Origin: Tectiglobus sp965215755
Lineage (GTDB): Bacteria > Pseudomonadota > Alphaproteobacteria > Rhizobiales > Hyphomicrobiaceae
Assembly: GCA_965215755.1 (NCBI GenBank)
Contig: OZ244119.1
Span: 682,001 to 746,000, forward strand
Length of the DNA stretch: 64,000 nt
Direction of reading: 5' to 3'
The translations under genes were made by a program, and so were the position numbers. This document shows, in pieces, positions 27,162 to 35,794 of this stretch; positions within the stretch are counted from its first letter, which is position 1, and every line of letters begins with the position of its first letter. The notes below the pieces were generated by a model that worked only from the letters and a program-made list of their open reading frames with translations, made no database searches and had not been told where the DNA came from.

Positions 27162-28379
27162 TTATTCTGCTGCCTCTGCTGGGTCCTTTGGTCTGATCGC
27201 CGCCAGCTTCTTGCCAAAGCGCTCCCGATAGGGCGCCGTGTCGATCTCATCCAGTTCAATTTCTCCTGAGAGGACTTTGCGTTTCCAGTCCTGATGGGCC
27301 GACTCCATGGCGTGGAACTCAGGCATCACCTCGTTGGCAAACAGCTCCAGGCTTTCACAAATGTGTTCGTGGGTGTTGTTGCCGGCCTGGTTGAGAAGAA
27401 TGATTTGGTCGACGTTGCTGGACGCGAACTTTCTGAGTTTCCGACGGATGGTCTCCGGCGAGCCGACGAGGCCTCCTGATAGGGCGGCTGCTACCGCCTC
27501 CTCATTCTCCGCCTTCCACTTCTGATACTCTTCCCAAATATTGAGAGAGCCTGCCTTCGGGGTCATGTGGATGTCAGGCCCGTGCGCGTAGTGACGGAGT
27601 GCGAACTGGAAAAAGGTCAGTCCGTCGGCACGTTGGCGGGCTTCCTCATCGGTCTTGGCGCACATGAAGTAACTGACCAGCGCGATGTTTGGATTGATCT
27701 GATAATCTGCCAGCTTGTCGAGCCGCTTGGTGATGGCATTGTAGTAGGCATGGACCCATGCCTGGGCGGCATCCGCACTGACAAACTGGAAGCCCAACGC
27801 GCCGATACCACGTTCACCGGCCATCTGGATGGTCGGCAATTGAGAGCACGCAACCCACATCGGCGGATGCGGTTTTTGCAAGGGTTTCGGGACGACGTTG
27901 CGCAATGGGAACTTGTAGAATGGTCCGTCGTACTCGCAAGGGTCGTCCTTGAACATCGGCGTGACGCACCGGACGGCATCTTCCCAACGCTCCCGCTTAT
28001 CGTCGAAGGCGACATCGAACGGCTCCAACTCCGTCCAGGTATTGCCTTCGCCCATGCCGAACTCAACCCGGCCCTTGCTCAAAAGATCCAATGTCGCAAC
28101 GCGTTCGGCGACGCGGGCCGGATGGTTGGTTGTGAGCTGGATAATACCATGTGCGAGGCGAATATTCTTGGTGCGCTGCGTTGCGGCCCCGAGGAAAACC
28201 TCTGGCGCCGGTGAATGCGAGTATTCTTCCAGGAAGTGATGCTCGACTTCCCAGGCATAGTCGTAGCCAAGCTGGTCGGCCAACTCGACCTGGTCTAGAG
28301 CATTCTGATGGAGCTGGTACTCCGTGTGAGGCTGCCACGGACGGGGTATCTGGAACTCATAGAAAATGCCGAACTTCAT
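27162..28379 (-). CDS. Luciferase-like (LLM class) flavin-dependent monooxygenase
   Basis: The 405-residue protein begins MKFGIFYEFQIPRPW and has the bacterial-luciferase TIM barrel: YDYAWEVEHHFLEEYSHSPAPEVFLGA, RLAHGIIQLTTNHPARVAERVATLDLLS, GRVEFGMGEGN, and a C-terminal GSPETIRRKLRKF. Such enzymes use FMNH2 supplied by a partner reductase to oxidise alkanesulfonates, alkanes, terpenoids or similar compounds. The substrate is unknown. It appears to lead the transcript that includes the SDR-like gene. A fragment of a second copy of this gene plus its leader lies 1.2 kb upstream (29521-29643), evidence of a past duplication. Confidence 0.87.
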   Translation of the reverse strand: MKFGIFYEFQIPRPWQPHTEYQLHQNALDQVELADQLGYDYAWEVEHHFLEEYSHSPAPEVFLGAATQRTKNIRLAHGIIQLTTNHPARVAERVATLDLLSKGRVEFGMGEGNTWTELEPFDVAFDDKRERWEDAVRCVTPMFKDDPCEYDGPFYKFPLRNVVPKPLQKPHPPMWVACSQLPTIQMAGERGIGALGFQFVSADAAQAWVHAYYNAITKRLDKLADYQINPNIALVSYFMCAKTDEEARQRADGLTFFQFALRHYAHGPDIHMTPKAGSLNIWEEYQKWKAENEEAVAAALSGGLVGSPETIRRKLRKFASSNVDQIILLNQAGNNTHEHICESLELFANEVMPEFHAMESAHQDWKRKVLSGEIELDEIDTAPYRERFGKKLAAIRPKDPAEAAE

Positions 28380-28397
28380 GAAACTCTCCCCGAGCCT

Positions 28398-28490
28398 GAT
28401 TGCGCTGCCGGGGAGTCTGCTGTTTCAGCACCGAACAATCAATCCCTCAGTGATGATCGTTCTGATAGTTGCCGGTCGATTGGGCTGATG
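28398..28490 (+). repeat. Dispersed ~93-bp repeat, copy A (upstream of the luciferase-like gene)
   Basis: The segment from GATTGCGCTGCCGG to GGTCGATTGGGCTG recurs at 32077-32170 in the same orientation with roughly 80-85% identity by eye and one single-base indel. Its left end also recurs at 29611-29643. It covers the leader of the luciferase-like gene. The rest of the 228-bp gap before the LRR pseudogene shows nothing else. Confidence 0.8.
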
Positions 28491-28607
28491 CTTCTCGTTG
28501 ATAGGACATTTCTGTCTAGATCAAGCAACGCTTGACAATCCAATCCGCCTACTGAACATAACGATGACTATCCGTAAGATTGAGGTTCAGATTGTTGGCG
28601 GTGTTGG

Positions 28608-29453
28608 ATGCTTGACGAAGCATATCAAGAGGCTCAAAGAAGAATTCTGGAATCGAGTGCGATCTGCGCACCGACACTCGACCTTTGCAGCGACGTCCCT
28701 GGTCGCCCCCGTTTGGAACAGTTAGATCGAATTCCAAGCGAAGTGGGAGAGCTATGCGAACAGTTGATCGAAATTCGTATTGGTCGGACCAACGTCAGCT
28801 CTCTGGACCCCCTTCAGGGATTGAAGGAGCTGAGACGCCTAAGTGTGGAATCAACAAGAGTCACTGACATAAGCATCGTTGCAGAGTTTACTTGTCTGGA
28901 GAGTCTGAACATAAGCCACAATAGGATCTGCGACTTAGCCCCAATCTCTAATCTGTTACGACTTCGCCAGATCAAGCTTGATGATACTGATGTGTAATAC
29001 ACCGCTCCATTGAAGGAATTAAAGAGCCTCTTTTGGTTGAGCTTAGATCGGACTCGCATCAGAGATCTCGCAACGATAGATCAACTCGAAAGGCTTAACT
29101 GCATTAGTTTCAACGGGACACCAATAGAGAGCGTCGAACTGTTAGTTGGCTTACGTCAGCTTACAAGCATCAAAATGATTGGCAGCAGTGTGAAGAACCT
29201 TGCACCACTTGCTGAGATGACTTGGATCTCTGCTGCGGCTCAAAGAAAGTCAGCATTGTCGAACTCAATATCTGGTGTTTTCTATCGGTCAACGCCGATC
29301 GCTCGGGACCACCCTTTCGATAAGTTTGCTCGATTGGGCCAACCCGCATCGACAGTAGAAACGATACATTACTTGAGGAAACTTCGCTGCCTCCCACTGC
29401 GCATTCCAACTGGCCATAAAAAGCCTAAGCACTTCGAACGTCCTAAGATCTAG
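28608..29453 (+). pseudogene. Leucine-rich-repeat protein gene interrupted by one in-frame stop codon
   Basis: The frame from the ATG at 28608 encodes an N-terminal EAQRRILESSAICAPTLDL lead-in typical of bacterial LRR proteins, then 22-residue repeats such as FTCLESLNISHNRICDLAPI. It stops at a TAA (28995-28997). The same frame continues without a gap: the repeat LLRLRQIKLDDTDV-stop-YTAPLKE is exactly 22 positions long, and at least three more 22-residue repeats follow. After them comes a conserved-looking tail (GVFYRSTPIARDHPF and TVETIHYLRKL) of the kind found after LRRs in bacterial LRR/ROCO-type proteins. The stop thus replaces residue 15 of one repeat, which fits a K or E codon changed to TAA. 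It is visibly more AT-rich than its neighbours, suggesting transfer. The product would have been at least 281 residues. Confidence 0.8.
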
Positions 29454-29520
29454 CAGAGCAAATTGCTCCGCCCCGTCCAAACCGCCTTCTGTCTCATCGC
29501 GTGATCGGCTTGTCACAACT

Positions 29521-29643
29521 GACAGTAGCTGCCCAGCGCTCCTGCTTATGATCAAATGCAATATTGAGCGGCTCCAGCTCTGTCCAAGTATTGCGTTCGC
29601 CCAGGTTGGCTTCATGGAACGCTCCCCGAGCCTGATTGCGCTG
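29521..29643 (-). pseudogene. Fragment of a second luciferase-like monooxygenase gene with its leader
   Basis: Bases 29521-29603 align without gaps to about 27978-28060 in the intact gene and, on the minus strand, encode the equivalent of NTWTELEPLNIAFDHKQERW (intact copy: NTWTELEPFDVAFDDKRERW). Immediately to the right, 29611-29643 matches the start codon and leader of the intact gene (TTCATG, then CTCCCCGAGCCTGATTGCGC). The roughly 100 codons between these two parts are missing, and the ATG is out of frame with the coding fragment, so this is a dead internal-deletion remnant. The remainder of the gap 29454-29819 shows no other gene. Confidence 0.82.
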
Positions 29644-29819
29644 GCTGAGGAATTCCGACCAGGAACAAGAGGATCGATCCGCTGATCGCCAGATTATGGC
29701 GCGATCAGCTGCGCATGGGGATTCGTGGCAAGCTGTTTGCGCGAACTTGTGCTTTCTGAGAGCAAAGGAAGCCTGCTAATGTGTCGATCCTCGATCCTAT
29801 CTGCCAGCAGGCCCTGAAT

Positions 29820-30188
29820 ATGAGTGACGGCCCTTCTACCACTGACAAGATCAAATACGGATTTGGTATTCTCGCTGCCTTTGTGGGTGGAGGCGTAATC
29901 ATCCACGGCCCAGGCACCATGCCCCAAGAAATACCCTACCACGTCCAGATTGGTTGGGGTTTCATAGCGTTTGGCGTACTGATGATTTTGGCACTCATCA
30001 ACGTCCGCGTGAAAGCGCTCTTGCTCACCATGGTCACGGGCCTGTTTTCCACGGGCGCTGTCCTGACTGGTTTGTATGCGGATCTACCAACTGTGCAGGC
30101 TGCCGTGATTGGAATCCTAGGTGCATTCGGCTGGGTTTACGTTCTATTCTGTTTCGTCAGCATCTTTACCGGCAAAGACCCGGCTTGA
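29820..30188 (+). CDS. Small four-helix membrane protein, unknown function
   Basis: About 122 residues with four hydrophobic helices: FGILAAFVGGGVIIHG, IGWGFIAFGVLMILALI, ALLLTMVTGLFSTGAVLTGL and AAVIGILGAFGWVYVLFCFV. A short polar N-terminus begins MSDGPSTTDKIKYG. I prefer the ATG at 29820 over a GTG 39 bases upstream, which would add SILDPICQQALN. I recognise no family. It lies between the duplicated and degraded sequences and the SnoaL-like gene, and looks like an orphan. Confidence 0.65.
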   Translation: MSDGPSTTDKIKYGFGILAAFVGGGVIIHGPGTMPQEIPYHVQIGWGFIAFGVLMILALINVRVKALLLTMVTGLFSTGAVLTGLYADLPTVQAAVIGILGAFGWVYVLFCFVSIFTGKDPA

Positions 30189-30343
30189 GACTACTTCCGT
30201 CACATTCCGTTACCGACGCGATGATCAGCCGAACCGGCGGTTGACTGGTTGAGTGAGAATGGCGAACGTCTTCTCAGGAACTTAGGCGAAGCGGCTCGGA
30301 CGCGGCTGCCAACTGACCGGCCCTCTGCAACCGGATACAGACC

Positions 30344-31081
30344 ATGCCCTCAAAGAAGGACCTTCTGCGCAAACTACTCAAGGGTATCGAGACTGGCGAC
30401 GCGATGGCCGCGGCGGTTGTAGACGAGGAGCGCTACATTCAGCACAATCCGCAGACCCACGAGGGCGGCGAGGGCTTGGCGTCGCTGTTCGCACGCCTGT
30501 CAAAGACAGACCCGAAGGTGACATTTGTGCGTGTCTTCGAAGATGGGAATTTCGCTTTCGCACATAATGAATACGATTTTGACGGCGTGCGGATCGCGTT
30601 TGAAGTGTTCCGTTTCGAAGGTGAGCGCGCGGTGGAGCATTGGGACAACATCCAACGCATTGCCGGGCCGAATGCGTCAGGACACGGCATGACCGATGGT
30701 GTAACGGCAATAACGGATTTGAACATGACCGAAGCGAATCGTGGTCTTGCCCGCGATTTCGTCGAGACAGTCCTGATTGGCCGGTGCTTTGAGAAATCTG
30801 GCAATTACATGCATGAATCGCTGATCCAACATGCGCCCGATATTGCCGACGGCATTTCCGCGTGGAGCGCCTCTATGGAAAACTACCGCTACGACCGCCT
30901 GCACCGAGTGCTGGCGGAGGGCAATTTCGCGCTTTGTATGTGCGAGGGCGCCAAGAACGGAGTCCATTCCGGCCTCTACAGTTTGTTTCGTATCGAAGAT
31001 CAGCGGATCGCCGAGCACTGGTCCACCGTTGAAGCCATTCCACCGTCGGATCAATGGAAGAACGACAATGGGAAGTTCTGA
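30344..31081 (+). CDS. Protein with two tandem SnoaL/NTF2-like domains
   Basis: The 245 residues split into two copies of an NTF2-like cone fold. The first is about 1-115: LKGIETGDAMAAAVVDEERYIQHNPQ, then FEVFRFEGERAVEHWDNIQRI. The second is about 135-240: ARDFVETVLIGRCFEKSGNYMHESLIQHAP, then GLYSLFRIEDQRIAEHWSTVE. Both carry the 'Y-I-Q-H' / 'E-H-W' signature of SnoaL-like polyketide cyclase or isomerase proteins. The usual family member has one such domain of 120-130 residues. The function is not predictable. The ATG at 30344 is the only reasonable start. Confidence 0.8.
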   Translation: MPSKKDLLRKLLKGIETGDAMAAAVVDEERYIQHNPQTHEGGEGLASLFARLSKTDPKVTFVRVFEDGNFAFAHNEYDFDGVRIAFEVFRFEGERAVEHWDNIQRIAGPNASGHGMTDGVTAITDLNMTEANRGLARDFVETVLIGRCFEKSGNYMHESLIQHAPDIADGISAWSASMENYRYDRLHRVLAEGNFALCMCEGAKNGVHSGLYSLFRIEDQRIAEHWSTVEAIPPSDQWKNDNGKF

Positions 31082-31220
31082 ACTGGAGCTGCACTGCAAG
31101 TCATAGAGAATCGGAAACGTATGCTGTGGGGAGCAACTTTCGCCGCCATAGGCTCAAGAACCGAATGAAACAAACTGGCCGCTCTCCAGAGTTACGGCAG
31201 AGTGTGATAGACGGAACGCC

Positions 31221-31805
31221 ATGGGCTTTTACGATAACGAAGAGACTGCCAATCAGTACATCGCCATGGCGGAAGGCTACGATGGTAAACTGCTGATTGC
31301 TGTGATGTTAGGTTATGTTCCGAACGGCGCGGGCGTTCTTGAAATTGGGATGGGACCGGGGGTGGATCTGGATCTTCTCTCGGAGCACTATCAAGCGACG
31401 GGTTCTGACAACTTTGAGTTTTTCGTCGACCGATACCGAGATGCTCATCCCGGCGCGGATTTGTTAGTATTGGATGCCGTTACACTCAAGACAGATCGCA
31501 AGTTTGATTGCATCTACTCGAACAAGGTTCTCCATCATCTCGATGATGGCGAACTGTGCGAATCGCTGCAGCAACAGTATGGACTGCTGAATGAAGGCGG
31601 CTACGTAATGCATTCTTTCTGGCAAGGTGACAGCGTGGAAGAAATGCATGGATTGAATTTCTTCTACCGCACCGAGATGCAACTGCATTCTGCTTTTGAC
31701 AGCCTGTTTGAAGTCATCAGACTGGTTGCCTACACGGAGTTGGAAGACAACGACTCCCTCTACGTGCTCGGTCGAAAGCGGGACGGTGACTGTGCCTCGC
31801 CTTGA
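31221..31805 (+). CDS. Class I SAM-dependent methyltransferase
   Basis: The 194-residue protein has motif I VLEIGMGPGVD (about residues 39-49), the acidic residue after strand 2 in ATGSDNFEFFVD, motif II near ADLLVLDAVTL, and the post-motif YSNKVLHHLDDGEL. These are typical of small-molecule methyltransferases of the Methyltransf_11/25 type. No substrate domain is visible. The gene is 139 bp after the double SnoaL protein on the same strand; cyclase-like and methyltransferase genes often pair in secondary metabolism, but nothing else here supports such a pathway. Confidence 0.82.
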   Translation: MGFYDNEETANQYIAMAEGYDGKLLIAVMLGYVPNGAGVLEIGMGPGVDLDLLSEHYQATGSDNFEFFVDRYRDAHPGADLLVLDAVTLKTDRKFDCIYSNKVLHHLDDGELCESLQQQYGLLNEGGYVMHSFWQGDSVEEMHGLNFFYRTEMQLHSAFDSLFEVIRLVAYTELEDNDSLYVLGRKRDGDCASP

Positions 31806-32076
31806 AATCTGGAGCGGGCGATAGGGCACCAGTGGATGAATGTGGCCACTGCCCCCGCAGCGACGTCATTCGACATAAATGTGAACGTGCACTCGCGAAT
31901 AACTTTCCGGCTGCACTTACGTTGGACTGTGCGCTTGCCCCAGCGTTGCCTGGTTGACTGGCAACTATGTGCCCTTGTGATCTTGCAAAATTACCGGCCG
32001 CGACCAGTATGACACGTGTACTTCGGTGTACTGGTGCACGTCACTTTTGGATCAGGCTGACAATCCCGCATCAACA

Positions 32077-32170
32077 GATTGCGCTGCCGGGCAAAGCTGC
32101 TGTTTCTGCACCAAGCAACCAATTCCTCAGTGAGGATCGTTCTGATAATTGGGGGTCGATTGGGCTGCTG
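32077..32170 (+). repeat. Dispersed ~93-bp repeat, copy B
   Basis: Same orientation and order of conserved blocks as 28398-28490: GATTGCGCTGCCGG, GCTGCTGTTTC, CCTCAGTGA, GATCGTTCTGATA and GGTCGATTGGGCTG. It lies in the gene-free stretch 31806-32180, whose other feature is a GTTGCC-N9-GGCAAC dyad near 31944-31964. Confidence 0.8.
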
Positions 32171-32180
32171 AACTGAACAG

Positions 32181-32450
32181 CTAGATGATGTCGACGTGAC
32201 CGCCTATCTCCAGGCCGATCCACACCCATGTCGCAAGCATGACGAACGCGACAAGCATCCACGAGGCTTGTGCTGACTCAGCCTCTTTCAACTTGTTCTT
32301 GGCACTGGAAAGTCTGCTGGCCAGCTCTTCTTTCTCGGCAATGAGTCCTTCCACCATAGCGCGCGCGTCTTCAATGGTTTGCGGGTCTTTGTAGGTCATC
32401 TCCGTGTCGTCGGTGTAAACCCGGTAGTCTGTTCCAATGTCAGTTGTCAT
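32181..32450 (-). CDS. Small coiled-coil protein with a C-terminal membrane helix
   Basis: Starting at the ATG of 32450, which is preceded by a GAGGGG ribosome site, the product has 89 residues. A polar N-terminus (MTTDIGTDYRVYTDDTEM) is followed by a heptad-like helix (AMVEGLIAEKEELASRLSSAK through LKEAESAQ) and one transmembrane segment WMLVAFVMLATWVWIGLEIGG close to the C-terminus. It is therefore a tail-anchored, cytoplasm-facing coiled coil by prediction. The frame extends upstream but only into non-coding sequence. No family is recognised. Confidence 0.6.
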   Translation of the reverse strand: MTTDIGTDYRVYTDDTEMTYKDPQTIEDARAMVEGLIAEKEELASRLSSAKNKLKEAESAQASWMLVAFVMLATWVWIGLEIGGHVDII

Positions 32451-32717
32451 GTGATCCCCTCTCAGTCTGATAACAAAAGTACATCCGAGGAACTCACTTG
32501 TCATACGCGCAATTGCCAGAACGCCCAGACTGGCTCTCTGCGGTACAGCGTCGGTGATATCTGCTGTGTGCTTGGGTGAGCGGTGCAAATCCCCTCGAAC
32601 CGTGGTCGACCCCGCAGTTAACACCCGATGCCCCCCTATGCGTCATAGTCGAAATGGGCACAGCAGGTCGGCCATGTGCTTGAAGCCCGAACCTCTCCAG
32701 CCCGGTCTACAGAGCTG

Positions 32718-33020
32718 CTATCTCGTCACCAGCAGGCACTGTGCAAGTAAACTGGTCAGTTTTCGATCGGCAACCTGCTCCCAGCCATCACCACTGAGTT
32801 CTGTATTCATGCATGTCATAAGCCCTTCGGCGGCAACTTCAGCGCGTTGGCGATTAAGGGATCGTCGAATGAGCCTGACGGCCTGCAGCGCCATTTCTTC
32901 CTTCTTGGCCTGATCAAGCTTCTTCCAGTCGTGTCCCGTCAAGTTCGCCGGGTCACCCGAAGCTGATGACGCCAAGAGGATAGTTGCACATGCGGCGATC
33001 GCGATACCGAGCTTGACCAT
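32718..33020 (-). CDS. Small secreted helical protein, unknown function
   Basis: One hundred residues. The N-terminal signal peptide MVKLGIAIAACATILLASSASG probably cleaves after ASG. The mature part is largely helical and charged (DWKKLDQAKKEEMALQAVRL, RRSLNRQRAEV) with two or three cysteines (CMNTEL and AQCLLV). GAGAG lies six bases or so before the ATG. No family is recognised. The 267 bp on its left (32451-32717) show nothing recognisable. Confidence 0.55.
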   Translation of the reverse strand: MVKLGIAIAACATILLASSASGDPANLTGHDWKKLDQAKKEEMALQAVRLIRRSLNRQRAEVAAEGLMTCMNTELSGDGWEQVADRKLTSLLAQCLLVTR

Positions 33021-33410
33021 TTCAATCTCTCAATTCTGCAACGGAATGCCGGTTGACTACCTGTTCACAGCAAAGAAGTTCATGACTGCAAATTCGCTTT
33101 CTCGACGTGGCTCTCACCTGTCTTGCATCCAGCATCATACGCGCGGCGAGCGCGAACGTAGAAGCAATTTATCAGACTGCATTGTTACGGATGCCGTCAG
33201 CCAAAGTCTAATCATGACTTGGCATTAGAAAAACACGACCAATTGAGGGAGGTGGCGCATCACGACAGCGGCGTCAGTAAGCACTGCTCCCTGTCTGAGA
33301 ACACGAGGGCCTGGGTGGGGCAATCCACCAGACTTCCACTCACCGGCCTGATCTGATCATACTGGATGATCCGGCTATATTTCGCTTTGTAATCGTCTTG
33401 AGAGGTAGCG
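33021..33410. other. 390-bp stretch without a credible gene
   Basis: Short open frames here have no ribosome sites and no sensible composition. The right end must contain the promoter of the MFS gene at 33411, whose GAGAGG ribosome site is at about 33400. I see no repeat or terminator. Confidence 0.5.
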
Positions 33411-34622
33411 ATGCAGAAAACCGTCGCGTCGTCTGGTTCTGATTCCGCTGCCACGTCAGCCACAGCAATGCCCGTGCTTCTGGCTTTGAGCGCTGCACAC
33501 CTGCTCAACGATATGATGCAAAGCCTTGTGCCGGCGATCTATCCTATCATCAAGGATGTGCATGGCCTGAGCTTTAGTCAGATAGGATTGATTACATTTA
33601 CGTTTCAGCTGACTGCCTCCCTGTTCCAGCCAGCCGTGGGTTTCGTTACAGATAAGAAACCGCAGCCCTATTCTCTGGCACTCGGGATGATCTTCACGTT
33701 GATCGGACTTGTCGTGCTCGGCATGGCTGGGAGCTTTTCAACGCTGCTGATTGGGGCTGCCTTGGTCGGTACAGGATCTGCGATCTTTCATCCGGAAGCG
33801 ACCCGCGTGGCGCGAATGGCATCAGGTGGCAAGCAGGGGTTCGCACAGGCTGTCTTCCAGCTTGGCGGGCAAGGTGGCGGCGCGCTCGGGCCCGTCCTGG
33901 CGGCGTTTGTCGTTGTTCCCAACGGGCAGATCAGTCTCGCCTGGTTCGCTGTGACTGCCCTGTTGGCGATGCTTGTGCTTAGTTATGTGGGGCGCTGGTA
34001 TTCGGAGCAATTAGTGCACCTCAGCCGGCCGAAAAAGGGTGGCAGCGCAGAGACGACCAGTCCCTTCTCGTCCAGCTATGTCTGGTTTTCTGTTTTCATT
34101 CTGATCGTGTTGATGTTCTCCAAGAGCGCTTACACGGCAAGCTTCACGTCCTATTACACCTTCTTCGTGATCGACCGGTTTAGCGTGTCGATCGAGACGG
34201 CACAGTTGATGCTGTTTACCTATCTGGCGGCAGGTGCTCTCGGCGTCCTCGTCGGCGGGCCACTCGGCGATAAAATTGGACGCCGGCGGATCATATGGTT
34301 CTCGATCCTTGGTGCGCTGCCCTTCTCGCTGATGCTGCCGCATGCCAACTTCTATGGCACGATCACGCTGACGATCCTGGTTGCATTCATCATGGCCAGT
34401 GCCTTTGCCGCTATTCTCGTATTCGCCATGGAACTCCTGCCCGGGCGGATCGGTCTGATCGGCGGCTTGTTCTACGGACTCGTATTTGGATTGGGCGGCG
34501 TCAGTGCAGCGATGCTTGGCGAGGTGGCGGACCTGACCAGCATCGCAACTGTCTTCCAGATTTGCGCATTCCTGCCGGCGATCGGCCTGCTGACATGGTT
34601 CTTGCCGGACATCCGTTCGTAG
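33411..34622 (+). CDS. MFS efflux carrier of the fosmidomycin-resistance (Fsr) family
   Basis: The 403-residue protein has twelve hydrophobic helices and the N-terminal pattern of Fsr: SAAHLLNDMMQSLVPAIYPI, FTFQLTASLFQPAVGFVTDK, GTGSAIFHPEATRVARMASG and FQLGGQGGGALGP. Fsr of E. coli exports fosmidomycin, and homologues export related compounds. The second-half motif GGPLGDKIGRRRIIW is the MFS loop 8-9 motif. GAGAGG precedes the ATG. It converges on the PLP-enzyme gene, with stops 17 bp apart. Confidence 0.88.
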   Translation: MQKTVASSGSDSAATSATAMPVLLALSAAHLLNDMMQSLVPAIYPIIKDVHGLSFSQIGLITFTFQLTASLFQPAVGFVTDKKPQPYSLALGMIFTLIGLVVLGMAGSFSTLLIGAALVGTGSAIFHPEATRVARMASGGKQGFAQAVFQLGGQGGGALGPVLAAFVVVPNGQISLAWFAVTALLAMLVLSYVGRWYSEQLVHLSRPKKGGSAETTSPFSSSYVWFSVFILIVLMFSKSAYTASFTSYYTFFVIDRFSVSIETAQLMLFTYLAAGALGVLVGGPLGDKIGRRRIIWFSILGALPFSLMLPHANFYGTITLTILVAFIMASAFAAILVFAMELLPGRIGLIGGLFYGLVFGLGGVSAAMLGEVADLTSIATVFQICAFLPAIGLLTWFLPDIRS

Positions 34623-34639
34623 CCTGACACGCCCGGTCT

Positions 34640-35794
34640 TCAGGCAGGCTTTTGGCCTAACGCCTGTTCGATGTCATCGATCAGATCCTGCTCGCCTTCA
34701 ATGCCGACGGACAAACGGAGCAGGTTATCTGGCACGGCGCTTTCCGGCCCTTCGACCGTCTTGCGGTGTTCGATCAGGCTTTCAACGCCGCCCAGCGACG
34801 TTGCCGGCATGAAGACGCGGCAAGCAGCAGCGGCGGCGCGCGCCTCACTTGCATCCCCTTTGATCAGCAATGACATCATACCGCCGAAGCCATTGGTCAT
34901 TTGCTTGGCCGCAACGTCATGACCCGGATGGCTCGATAAACCTGGGTAAAGCGCGCGCTCAATTTTCGGGTGGTTATCGAAATGGCGAGCCAAGGCGAGT
35001 GCGTTCTGCGACGCACGCTCAAAGCGAACGAATAGCGTTCGCATCCCACGGATCAGGAGCCAGGCTTCAAATGGCTGCAGTATTCCACCAACGAACGTGC
35101 GCACATGCTTGATCTCCTGCCAAAGTTCGTCTTCTCGCGCAGTGGCGAGCACGCCGCCTGTAAGATCACTATGACCGCCAAGATACTTGGTGGCTGATTG
35201 GAAGACGATATCAGCGCCCAGTGTGAACGCATCGGTCGTGCATGGCGGCGCAACCGTGGTGTCCAACCCCAGTACCGCACCTGCGTCGTGCGCAAGGTCT
35301 GCTGCCTCGGCAATGTCGATGACATCCCAGGTTGGATTCACCGGTGACTCGATCCAGACCATGGCCGTTTTACCCGGCTGGATTGCCTGCTTGAGTGCGT
35401 CCGGCTGGGTTTGATCGAATAGCGTCAGCCCGATGCCTCGGGTCTTTTCAAGATGTCGCAACCATTGCTGTGCGCCGTGGTACATAATCAGAGGGGCAAC
35501 AACATGCTGTCCTGGCTTCAAGGTCTCGTAGACCGCTGAAACGGCAGACATGCCCGAGTTAAATAACAAGGTATCTTCAGCGCCGGACAAAGCCTTGATG
35601 ATTTCTTCAGCGTTGCGAGTCGTCGGATTGGCTTCGCGTGAGTAGACGAAGCCGGAGCGGACATCATAGCTGTCATCGCGAGCGAACGTGGTTGCGGGCT
35701 CGATGCCGGGCACCACGCCCCCCGTCTGCTCATTGATGATGTGCAGTGCTTGCGCCGCGATGGTTGCTGGTGATCGATTGTGCTGGTCGCTCAT
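34640..35794 (-). CDS. Cys/Met metabolism PLP-dependent enzyme (cystathionine gamma-synthase/lyase-like)
   Basis: The 384-residue enzyme has the fold and motifs of the trans-sulfuration family: YSREANPTTRNAEEIIKAL, LLFNSGMSAVSA, IESPVNPTWDVIDI, and the Schiff-base lysine K203 in QSATKYLGGHSDLTGG, then SLGGVESLIEHR near the C-terminus. Members act as cystathionine gamma-synthase, gamma- or beta-lyase, or O-acylhomoserine sulfhydrylase; the motifs alone do not separate these. It lies upstream of the MFS carrier in convergent orientation and 92 bp downstream of the two-subunit TPP decarboxylase on the same strand, which may indicate a joint role in a sulfur-containing 2-oxo acid pathway (inference). 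Confidence 0.88.
   Translation of the reverse strand: MSDQHNRSPATIAAQALHIINEQTGGVVPGIEPATTFARDDSYDVRSGFVYSREANPTTRNAEEIIKALSGAEDTLLFNSGMSAVSAVYETLKPGQHVVAPLIMYHGAQQWLRHLEKTRGIGLTLFDQTQPDALKQAIQPGKTAMVWIESPVNPTWDVIDIAEAADLAHDAGAVLGLDTTVAPPCTTDAFTLGADIVFQSATKYLGGHSDLTGGVLATAREDELWQEIKHVRTFVGGILQPFEAWLLIRGMRTLFVRFERASQNALALARHFDNHPKIERALYPGLSSHPGHDVAAKQMTNGFGGMMSLLIKGDASEARAAAAACRVFMPATSLGGVESLIEHRKTVEGPESAVPDNLLRLSVGIEGEQDLIDDIEQALGQKPA

Noticed and set aside
29010..29453. A separate second gene after the LRR stop
   Set aside because: Same frame and uninterrupted 22-residue period with the upstream part, and no ribosome site before the ATG at 29010.
33260..33508. Minus-strand 82-residue frame at the start of the Fsr-type gene
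   Set aside because: It overlaps the start of the well-supported carrier gene and lacks a ribosome site.
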